Below, piece after piece: positions 23,471 to 30,436 of a stretch of 39,681 nt of DNA. The stretch comes from Candidatus Omnitrophota bacterium (GTDB lineage Bacteria; Omnitrophota; Gorgyraeia; Zapsychrales; Fredricksoniimonadaceae), in assembly GCA_015233165.1 (NCBI GenBank), contig JADFYF010000012.1:1-39681 (forward strand). Direction: 5' to 3'. Under the pieces are notes generated by a model. It was given only the letters and a program-made list of their open reading frames with translations. It was not told the DNA's origin and ran no database searches. The position numbers and the translations under genes are program-made. Each line of letters begins with the position of its first letter. Within the stretch, counting starts at the first letter, position 1.

Positions 23471-25282
23471 ATGTCAATTGAAAAAAGATCCGTCACAAGG
23501 TTTGAATTACTCATGGATGCTGGTTTTGGTGCACAGAAAGCCGGAGACATTCTCTTGGGGGCTTTTGTGGCTATGGGCAAGTACATTTACGTCGAGCCTA
23601 TGATTCCTTCCGAAATTTCACCTCCCGCTAGAAGCAAGGCTGCTCTTTCAGGTGTTATTATTCGATTGGCTGATTTTGATGCGACCAATATTGGAAATGA
23701 TTCTGACTTAATTTTGGCCTCTCATGAGATTGTCTTGGATCGTCGTCTGGAAGATAAAGAATATAATGATAAATGTGTTGTTTTGTTGGATATGGGAGAC
23801 AAAGAATCTAACCCTGATTCTTACGAAATGGTTCTCAAGAAATGTACCCAGCAGGGTTTAAGCGTTATTCCTTTTGTTACCGATGAATCGTCGAAGAATA
23901 TTATTAAAGAAATGGGTGGTAAAGGGCAGAACCTCTACTATTTGGGTATGTTAAGTTATATCTATGACATGGATGAGGATCTTGTTAAGGTAGAAATCCA
24001 AAAAACCTTTGGCAAGAAATTGAAGCCAGAGATTATGGAGAAGAATTTAGCGCTTTACCATCATGGGTATCAATTGGCTAAAGAGAAGGTTTTTTTCAGA
24101 ATTCACGTCGACAGCAAACCTCGTGAGGGTGAAAAGATTCTTATTGATGGGAACAGTTCTTTGAGCCTGGGTATTATCGATGCTGGATTTAAAATATTTT
24201 CTGGATATCCAATTACCCCAGCTTCTTCGATTATGCATACCTTGGCTAAGGAGTTACCTTCTTATGGGGGACTTGTGCATCAAGCTGAGGATGAGATCGC
24301 CGCGATTGGTGCTGCCATTGGTGCCTATTATGGAGGGGTGCCGTCAATCACCTGTACGTCTGGTCCAGGCTTGTCTTTGAAACAGGAGTTTATTGGGTAT
24401 TCTCAGATGGCTGAAATTCCTTTGGTTGTTGTTAATGTTCAACGCGGTGGTCCATCGACGGGTATGCCGACGAAGACAGAACAGTCGGATCTTCCTGCAG
24501 CTATTTTTGGCAGTCACGGCGATTATACGAAGGTCGTCATCAGCGTTTCCAATGTCATTGATTGTTTTTATGCGCCGCATCTGGCTCGTTACCTGACAGA
24601 GAAACTTCGTTTACCTGTCTTTATTATGAGTGATTTTCAGACGGCGAATTGTTATAAGGTCATCGCCAAACCCAAGGCTGTTGTGATGGATAAGGTCGAT
24701 GAGATCCCCGATTTTATCCTTGAAAGATTTCATATGAAACGTTTGCCCGATCATATCGAAATGGTGCGGACAGCTCAGGATGCTCCTGGGGTAGAAGGTG
24801 GCATGCGCCGAGTTTCTGGTTTAAATACGGATAAAGAAGGAAGGGCTGCTTATTCCGCTTACACCAGTAACCGTGCTCATGAAATTCGCAATGAAAAGGT
24901 TCATATTGTCAGCAGAGCTTTAACCTTGCCCGAAATGTTTGGGGCTGATTCCGGAGATATTCTTGTTGTTAGTTGGGGGAGTACTAGAGGGGCTAATGAA
25001 GAGGCTATTGGACTTTGTGCCAAGGAAGGAATTAAGGCTTCTGGGATGCATTTTAGAATGGTGTATCCATTACCGTTAATGCTCAAAGAAGCTTTTTCTA
25101 AATTCAAGAATGTTGTGACGATTGAAGTGGCCTTCGGTGATGAGCTTAAACCACCACCACTGGCCCTATTACTTCGAGCTCATACACTTGTTGATATTAA
25201 ACCTTTAATTTCTAATGCGACGGGACGTCCTATCCGTCCAAGGAAGATTGTAGAAAAGGTTAAGGAGGTTTTGTCCAAATGA
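23471..25282 (+). CDS. korA: 2-oxoacid:ferredoxin oxidoreductase, fused gamma-alpha subunit
   Basis: The 603-residue protein joins an N-terminal gamma domain (about 1-190) to an alpha (pyrimidine-binding) domain beginning near residue 235 with GYPITPASSIMHTLAKELPS. Further family marks are QAEDEIAAIGAAIGAYYGG, TCTSGPGLSLKQEFIGYSQM and the C-terminal VVSWGSTRGANEEA. With the beta subunit it would oxidise a 2-oxoacid with CoA to acyl-CoA, CO2 and reduced ferredoxin. Substrate (2-oxoglutarate, pyruvate or other) cannot be read with certainty. AAGGAAAA precedes the ATG; the gene overlaps korB by 4 nt. Confidence 0.93.
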   Translation: MSIEKRSVTRFELLMDAGFGAQKAGDILLGAFVAMGKYIYVEPMIPSEISPPARSKAALSGVIIRLADFDATNIGNDSDLILASHEIVLDRRLEDKEYNDKCVVLLDMGDKESNPDSYEMVLKKCTQQGLSVIPFVTDESSKNIIKEMGGKGQNLYYLGMLSYIYDMDEDLVKVEIQKTFGKKLKPEIMEKNLALYHHGYQLAKEKVFFRIHVDSKPREGEKILIDGNSSLSLGIIDAGFKIFSGYPITPASSIMHTLAKELPSYGGLVHQAEDEIAAIGAAIGAYYGGVPSITCTSGPGLSLKQEFIGYSQMAEIPLVVVNVQRGGPSTGMPTKTEQSDLPAAIFGSHGDYTKVVISVSNVIDCFYAPHLARYLTEKLRLPVFIMSDFQTANCYKVIAKPKAVVMDKVDEIPDFILERFHMKRLPDHIEMVRTAQDAPGVEGGMRRVSGLNTDKEGRAAYSAYTSNRAHEIRNEKVHIVSRALTLPEMFGADSGDILVVSWGSTRGANEEAIGLCAKEGIKASGMHFRMVYPLPLMLKEAFSKFKNVVTIEVAFGDELKPPPLALLLRAHTLVDIKPLISNATGRPIRPRKIVEKVKEVLSK

Positions 25283-26193
25283 GTGAACACATCCAACAAC
25301 CAGCTGTTCCTATAACCGTTAAGGATTTGCAAACAGAGAATCCCCGTTGGTGTGCAGGGTGCGGTGATTTTGGTATCATCATGGGGCTTAAGAGGTTTAT
25401 CGTTGAGCGCCAACTCCAACCGGCCCACACCGTTAATGTTTCTGGAATCGGCTGTTCTTCTCGAGCACCATTTTATTTTAACACCTATGGTGTTCACTCT
25501 ATTCATGGTCGTCCCATTACGGTGGCTATGGGGTTGGCCTTGGCTAGACCAGATCTAAATCTTTTCGTTCATGCTGGAGATGGGGATGCTCTGAGTATCG
25601 GGGGTAATCATCTCATCCATGGGATCAATAAGAATTTTAAATGTGTCTTTATGATGTATGACAATGAGATTTACGCGTTAACAAAGAATCAAACTTCTCC
25701 GACGACGCGCAAGGATCATAAGACCAATACGCAGCCTCAGGGAAGTTTCTTGAACCCCATTAATCCTTTAAGTGTGGCAATCGGACTGGGAGCGTCGTTT
25801 GTAGCATCGACGGCAGATTGGATTCCGGATCATTTGACCAATACGCTAAAGATTGCTTTTGATCATCCTGGGTTTGCTTTTGTACATATTTCTCAGAGAT
25901 GTCCGCATTTTGATCCTACTAATTTTGATCATAAATCTTCCGATTGGTTTTCATTCTTAAAACATCCTAATGGGATTGAGCCTGACAGAAGATTAGCGGA
26001 TAAAACAGAAGTGGTCGAACATGACCCTTCCAATATTGCTAAGGCTTTTGAATTTGCCGCTGCGGAGCGTCGCTATTTTGGGTTGTTTTATCAAAATAAG
26101 AATAAACCCCGTTATGATGAAGTGATGCACAATTTAGTTAAGAATGCGACACCTAAGGATCGTTCTAAGATTCTTGATAGTTTTGATATTTAA
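25279..26193 (+). CDS. korB: 2-oxoacid:ferredoxin oxidoreductase, beta subunit
   Basis: This 304-residue subunit binds thiamine diphosphate and an iron-sulfur cluster. RWCAGCGDFGI supplies two cluster cysteines and SGIGCSSRAPFYFNTYG a third. The TPP motif is HAGDGDALSIGGNHLIH, then MYDNEIYALTKNQTSPTT. The ATGA overlap with korA indicates coupled translation. The trxB gene follows 14 nt later, so the three genes may form one transcript. Confidence 0.94.
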   Translation: MSEHIQQPAVPITVKDLQTENPRWCAGCGDFGIIMGLKRFIVERQLQPAHTVNVSGIGCSSRAPFYFNTYGVHSIHGRPITVAMGLALARPDLNLFVHAGDGDALSIGGNHLIHGINKNFKCVFMMYDNEIYALTKNQTSPTTRKDHKTNTQPQGSFLNPINPLSVAIGLGASFVASTADWIPDHLTNTLKIAFDHPGFAFVHISQRCPHFDPTNFDHKSSDWFSFLKHPNGIEPDRRLADKTEVVEHDPSNIAKAFEFAAAERRYFGLFYQNKNKPRYDEVMHNLVKNATPKDRSKILDSFDI

Positions 26194-26207
26194 TATTTGG
26201 AGATAAT

Positions 26208-27137
26208 ATGGAAAACGTCATTATCATCGGTTCAGGACCCTCAGGACATACAGCTGCCATCTATGCTGCTCGCGCCAATTTAAAACCTTTGATGTTTGAA
26301 GGCCTTTTTGCAGCGGGTGTCGCCGCGGGGGGGCAATTAACCACGACGACAGATGTGGAAAATTTTCCTGGGTATATGGCTATTTCTGGTCCAGAGTTGA
26401 TGGTTAAGATGCGCGAACAATCCGAGCATTGTGGGACACGGATTGTGACCGATACCGTTGAGAAGGTGGATTTATCCAAAAGTCCTTTCCAAGTGTTTGT
26501 GGGTGATCAGGTCTATGAAACCCAATCCTTGATTATTGCGACGGGTGCAACAGCTAAACGAATGAATTTGCCAGGCGAGGATCGCCTGTGGCAAAAAGGA
26601 GTTTCCGCTTGTGCTGTCTGTGATGGGGGTTTGCCTTTTTTCCGTAATAAGGTGTTAGCTGTTGTTGGTGGAGGAGACTCGGCGCTAGAGGAGGCAACCT
26701 ATTTAACCAAGTTTGCTTCGAAAGTTGTGCTGATTGTTCGTCGAGATGTTCTTCGCGCCTCTAAGGTTATGCAAGAACGTGCTAAGCATAATTCTAAGAT
26801 TGAGATTCTTTTTAATACCCTGCCATTAGAAATTTTGGGAGATAAATCTGTCATAGGTTTGAAAATTAAAAACACTTTGACCAATGCTGAGTCAATCTTA
26901 GATGTCGGCGGTTTGTTTTATGCGATCGGTCATGTGCCTAATACGGCTTTTTTAAACGGACAGGTAGAAGTAGATGAGGTGGGTTATATTAAAACTAAAC
27001 CCGGAACCACCCAGACCAACGTGCCGGGTGTTTTTGCAGCAGGCGATGTTCAAGATAAAGTGTATCGCCAGGCGATCACATCTGCCGGAACAGGCTGTAT
27101 GGCCGCCCTGGACGCTGAACGGTATTTGAGTCATTAG
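26208..27137 (+). CDS. trxB: Thioredoxin reductase
   Basis: The 309-residue flavoprotein has the FAD motif IGSGPSGHTA (G8-x-G10-x2-G13), the redox-active CAVC at 135-138, the NADPH motif VGGGDSALEEATYL and the second FAD site GVFAAGDVQDK. The usual CATC is CAVC here. It reduces thioredoxin, which in turn would serve ArsC, encoded 6 kb upstream. It lies directly behind korB and has GGAG before the ATG. Confidence 0.95.
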   Translation: MENVIIIGSGPSGHTAAIYAARANLKPLMFEGLFAAGVAAGGQLTTTTDVENFPGYMAISGPELMVKMREQSEHCGTRIVTDTVEKVDLSKSPFQVFVGDQVYETQSLIIATGATAKRMNLPGEDRLWQKGVSACAVCDGGLPFFRNKVLAVVGGGDSALEEATYLTKFASKVVLIVRRDVLRASKVMQERAKHNSKIEILFNTLPLEILGDKSVIGLKIKNTLTNAESILDVGGLFYAIGHVPNTAFLNGQVEVDEVGYIKTKPGTTQTNVPGVFAAGDVQDKVYRQAITSAGTGCMAALDAERYLSH

Positions 27138-27173
27138 ATGGTGTGGTAGCTATATAAAATTATCTCTATTCTG

Positions 27174-27202
27174 TTGAAGTCAAATTTCCTTTCCGTTAGT
27201 AT
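27174..27202 (+). promoter_or_regulatory. Predicted promoter of the fchA-folD operon
   Basis: TTGAAG (27174-27179), a 17 nt spacer and TAGTAT (27197-27202). The leader is about 55 nt and contains a small hairpin just before the start codon. Confidence 0.5.
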
Positions 27203-27239
27203 AAATCCATTAATTTAAAATCAATCCAAGAATTTATCC

Positions 27240-27253
27240 CTGCCTATCGGCAG
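27240..27253. repeat. Short palindromic element before fchA
   Basis: CTGCC-TATC-GGCAG, 8 nt before the fchA ATG. It resembles the CCTGCCGGCAGG palindrome at 7212-7223 next to the tRNA fragment. It occupies the place where a ribosome binding site would be. Confidence 0.5.
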
Positions 27254-27261
27254 ACAGTCCC

Positions 27262-27753
27262 ATGAAAATCCAATTTTCTGATACAACACTTAACGACTAT
27301 TTAGATCAGCTTTCTCGAAAAGAACCTGTGCCTGGTGGAGGTTCCGCAGCGGCTGTTACAGCAGCCTTAGGAGCGGGGTTGGTCTCTATGGTTGCCAATT
27401 ATTCGATCGGTCGTAAGGCCAATACGCCGGAGGTAGATAAGAAATTTAATGAGATTCTAAAGAAAGGTGAAGTCTCTCGAAAGAGATTTTTGGAATTGGC
27501 AAGCTTGGATTCCGAAGCTTACTTGCAGTTATGCGCAGCACGTTCCTTGGATGTCAAGGCTCAAAAGAAGGCTTCTCAAGGTGCGCGTGCTGTTCCTTTG
27601 GAAATCTGTAAGCTTTGTTATAAGACGCTGGATTTGATTCCGTTTCTTGTGGATAAGGGGAATCCTTATTTATTATCTGATGTGGAAGTGGCGATTGAAT
27701 TGCTTAATGCCGGTTATAACGGAGCGATGGTGATGGTGAGGATTAATTCATGA
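27262..27753 (+). CDS. fchA: Methenyltetrahydrofolate cyclohydrolase (cyclodeaminase/cyclohydrolase family)
   Basis: The 163-residue protein belongs to the FTCD C-terminal/FchA family: PVPGGGSAAAVTAALGAGLV, SMVANYSIGRK, then LASLDSEAYLQLCAARSLD and NPYLLSDVEVAIELLNAGYN. FchA interconverts 5,10-methenyl- and 10-formyl-tetrahydrofolate. It is about 40 residues shorter than typical FchA because it ends soon after the last conserved helix. The ATGA overlap with folD ties the two steps of C1-folate metabolism together. There is no clear ribosome binding site; a palindrome lies in its place. Confidence 0.85.
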   Translation: MKIQFSDTTLNDYLDQLSRKEPVPGGGSAAAVTAALGAGLVSMVANYSIGRKANTPEVDKKFNEILKKGEVSRKRFLELASLDSEAYLQLCAARSLDVKAQKKASQGARAVPLEICKLCYKTLDLIPFLVDKGNPYLLSDVEVAIELLNAGYNGAMVMVRINS

Positions 27754-28595
27754 GTGCGCAGATTTTAGATGGCAAGCTTTTAGCAGCTCAGTTGAAGAAG
27801 CAGTTGAAGGATGTTATTGAAGAGCTCCATAAGGATAATAAGAAGGTTTCTGTTGTGAGTATTACCGTCGGTAATGATCCCAGCACCTTTTCCTACCTGA
27901 AGTCGCAAAAGAAAGCCGCAGAAGACTTAGGAATTCGATATAAAGAAATTAATTTTCCTATCACTAGCCGGCAGGATGAGGTGTTGAATCTCATTAACCA
28001 AATCGATCAGGATAGTAGCATCCATGGGGTCATTATTAACAAACCTCTTCCGGCGCATATTGAAGATTCTATCCTCATTAATCGCTTGGACGCCTCTAAA
28101 GACATTGAGGGGTTGGGTGAGAGAAATCAGGGCCGTTTACTTTTAGGTAAAAGTAGTATTTTGCCTTGTACGGCGGCAGCCGCTTTGGAGTTATTAAGAT
28201 TTTCAGGGGTCGTTTTAAAGGGTAAGCAGGCTGTTGTGATTGGCCGCTCCGAGATTGTCGGTAAACCGATGGCGCTTTTGTTGCTAAAAGAAGATGTGAC
28301 GGTAACGATCTGTCATTCCAAGACGGAGAATCTACCGGCGATGATTCAAAGGGCAGACATTGTTGTGGCGGCCATTGGCAAGCCGTTGTTTGTCAAGGGT
28401 GATTGGCTTAAACCTGGTGCCATTGTCATTGATGTTGGGATTAATCAACAGGATGGTAAGATTGTCGGAGATGTGGATTTTGAGTCGTGTAAGGAGAAAG
28501 CCTCGTTTATTACTCCGGTTCCCGGAGGAGTGGGGCCTGTAACCTCGGTGATGTTAATGAAAAATGTGGTGGAGGCTTTTAAGAACATTTTATGA
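27750..28595 (+). CDS. folD: FolD-type methylenetetrahydrofolate dehydrogenase, catalytic Lys replaced
   Basis: The 281-residue protein is a complete FolD: VGNDPSTFSYLKSQKKAAED in the folate site, GVIINKPLPAH, DIEGLGERNQGRL, the nucleotide-binding VIGRSEIVGKPMALLLL and the signature FITPVPGGVGPVTSVML. Aligned by hand with E. coli FolD, Tyr49 is kept, but the position of the catalytic lysine (K54 in E. coli, K56 in human MTHFD1) is Gln53. That lysine is needed for the cyclohydrolase half-reaction, so this FolD may act as a dehydrogenase only, with FchA supplying the cyclohydrolase. It overlaps its neighbours on both sides by 4 nt. Confidence 0.93.
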   Translation: MSAQILDGKLLAAQLKKQLKDVIEELHKDNKKVSVVSITVGNDPSTFSYLKSQKKAAEDLGIRYKEINFPITSRQDEVLNLINQIDQDSSIHGVIINKPLPAHIEDSILINRLDASKDIEGLGERNQGRLLLGKSSILPCTAAAALELLRFSGVVLKGKQAVVIGRSEIVGKPMALLLLKEDVTVTICHSKTENLPAMIQRADIVVAAIGKPLFVKGDWLKPGAIVIDVGINQQDGKIVGDVDFESCKEKASFITPVPGGVGPVTSVMLMKNVVEAFKNIL

Positions 28596-29632
28596 GTAAA
28601 ATTCTAATTGTAGGAAATTCATTGGCCGTAACGAAGGCGATAGAAAATATTCGTCAGAATGATCAGAAATCAGAGATTGTGTTGTTTTGTACGGAGAGCG
28701 TGCTGCCCTATGATCGTTTCACCTTGCCATCCTTGGTGGCAGGACTGATTAAAGAATCCAAGACTCATCCTTTGCCGGAGGATTTCTTTAAGGAAAACCG
28801 TGTTGAGGTTATTGCCAATGAAAAGCTGTTACGAATCAGTTTAAAGCGTAAGTATTTAACGACGGAGAAAAAGACTCAGATCGATTATGATCAGCTGATG
28901 ATTGCCGATTTAGGAACGCTCACACCTTTGTCCATTAAAGGACATCAGAAGAAAGGTGTTTTTGATTGCGCCTTATTATCCTCGGTGAAAGAACTTATCA
29001 AGTATCTGCCTTTTGCGGATACCGTCTTTGTGTCGGTCACTAACTTTCAGGGTTTTAATATGGCCTGTGCTTTACATGCCCAGGGTAAGGAAGTTGTGAT
29101 CGTGACGACGGATCCCTTTCTTTTATCTAATGTTTTTGATGAAGAAACGAGTACCTTGCTTAAACAGATTATTGAGAGTAAGGGTATTCGTGTAATGGCT
29201 AATAATTCTATTGATGAAATTTTAGGTGATTCTGAAGTCAAGGCGGTCAGACTTCAAAGTGCTAAGGTGGCGGCGGCTCAAATTGTAATAGTCGATGGTC
29301 TTCCTTTAGATTGGCAGCTGGTTGAACAAGGTTCGGAATTTCAAGTCATCGATGATGAATACTTCTTAATGAGAATACCATTTAAGCCTTCTTATTTTGG
29401 TTCAGGGGTGTTGGAAGGGTTTTGTATGGGGATGACTAAATTGCCTGATGGTGGACGAGAATACCTAAGATTTGATGCGCCTCAAAATGTGTTTAAAAAG
29501 ATTTTTGCTCAAGGAGACTGCTTAGTAGGGACGGTTTTATTTAATGCTCCGGTTCATGAGAAAGCCTTGTTTAAAATTATTTCTGAGTCTTCTTCTGTTG
29601 TTGGTCAAGAAGAAGCATTATTAGGAGGATAG
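28592..29632 (+). CDS. Degenerate NirB/rubredoxin-reductase-like flavoprotein
   Basis: The 346-residue protein follows the layout of FAD-dependent pyridine nucleotide oxidoreductases of the NirB type: Rossmann start KILIVGNSLAVTKAIENIRQ, the LPYDRFTLPSLVAGLI segment, and a second nucleotide domain from about residue 145. Yet the key glycines are gone: the first motif reads GNSLAV instead of GxGxxG, the ATG-type motif reads IADLGT, the second Rossmann reads VSVTNFQGF and no final GD motif is visible. It may be a non-enzymatic partner or bind its cofactor differently. The overlap with folD points to a role around C1 metabolism. Confidence 0.65.
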   Translation: MSKILIVGNSLAVTKAIENIRQNDQKSEIVLFCTESVLPYDRFTLPSLVAGLIKESKTHPLPEDFFKENRVEVIANEKLLRISLKRKYLTTEKKTQIDYDQLMIADLGTLTPLSIKGHQKKGVFDCALLSSVKELIKYLPFADTVFVSVTNFQGFNMACALHAQGKEVVIVTTDPFLLSNVFDEETSTLLKQIIESKGIRVMANNSIDEILGDSEVKAVRLQSAKVAAAQIVIVDGLPLDWQLVEQGSEFQVIDDEYFLMRIPFKPSYFGSGVLEGFCMGMTKLPDGGREYLRFDAPQNVFKKIFAQGDCLVGTVLFNAPVHEKALFKIISESSSVVGQEEALLGG

Positions 29633-30430
29633 ATGGAAAGAATTCAAATATTCTTTTTATCATTGTTTTGTTTGATCAATATCGGTTGGGTATCGCAGGA
29701 GCCATCTAAGCTTCAAGATAGGCTTAACAAGGGTTACCAAGCTTGGCAACAAGGAAACCTAACGGAGGCTTTAAATTATTATCAAGATGCCCTGATGCTT
29801 GAACCCAGACAGGTGGATGTGATGAATACCATAGGAGCGATCTATGAACAGTTAGGTTGGCCACAGAAGGCGGAAATGAAATATTTGACAGCCATTAGGA
29901 TTAAGAAAACATACCTACCATCGTATTATAATTTGGGACTTTTTTATTGGAATCAGGGGCAGACACAAAAAGCTATGGATTATCTTCAAAAACGTATTGA
30001 TTTGGGAGATCCTAAAGATACGTGGACAATCAAAGCTCGACGATATTTGGAGGATATCAAATCGAATAGAAAGATGGAACTTGAGAAAGCGATAGAACAG
30101 TTTGAATTACCCAATTCAGTCCAGGGGGCTTCACTTCAAAGTAATCATCGTGATCAAAGGGTTGTCAATCAGGATTTAGATAACCTTGAAAACAAGAAGC
30201 AGGGTAAGGATTTAGTCGTGAGTCAGGTGTTGGATCAAGTTTCGCAACAGAAACCTTCTAATCAGCCTTTCTTTCATAACGGGCAGGAGTTGGCTTCCCA
30301 GGGAAGGTATGAAGAGGCTATCGCAGAATATGATAAAGCTTTAAAGATAACTCCGGGCGTCCCACAAATTATTAAAGCCAGAGTAGAGGCTTTTATGAAT
30401 TTGAAACAGCACTCTAATAATTGGCGTTAG
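29633..30430 (+). CDS. Exported TPR-repeat protein
   Basis: The 265-residue product starts with a signal-like segment (MERIQIFFLSLFCLINIGWV). It has TPR units at about residues 30-135 (KGYQAWQQGNLTEALNYYQD, NTIGAIYEQLGWPQKAEMKY, YYNLGLFYWNQGQTQKAMDY) and one more near the end (GRYEEAIAEYDKALKITPG), with a polar Gln/Asn-rich linker between. It probably acts as a scaffold in the periplasm. It begins directly after the stop of the flavoprotein gene and ends 6 nt before polA. Confidence 0.85.
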   Translation: MERIQIFFLSLFCLINIGWVSQEPSKLQDRLNKGYQAWQQGNLTEALNYYQDALMLEPRQVDVMNTIGAIYEQLGWPQKAEMKYLTAIRIKKTYLPSYYNLGLFYWNQGQTQKAMDYLQKRIDLGDPKDTWTIKARRYLEDIKSNRKMELEKAIEQFELPNSVQGASLQSNHRDQRVVNQDLDNLENKKQGKDLVVSQVLDQVSQQKPSNQPFFHNGQELASQGRYEEAIAEYDKALKITPGVPQIIKARVEAFMNLKQHSNNWR

Positions 30431-30436
30431 TTTTTC

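Noticed and set aside
27147-27156. TAGCTATATA after trxB as a third ArsR site
   Set aside because: Only one half-site of the dyad is present and it lies upstream of the fchA promoter with no arsenic gene attached.
27262-27753. fchA as a truncated pseudogene because it is shorter than usual
   Set aside because: The core helices and glycine loop are intact, and the gene ends in an ordered overlap with folD, which fits a short but working version.
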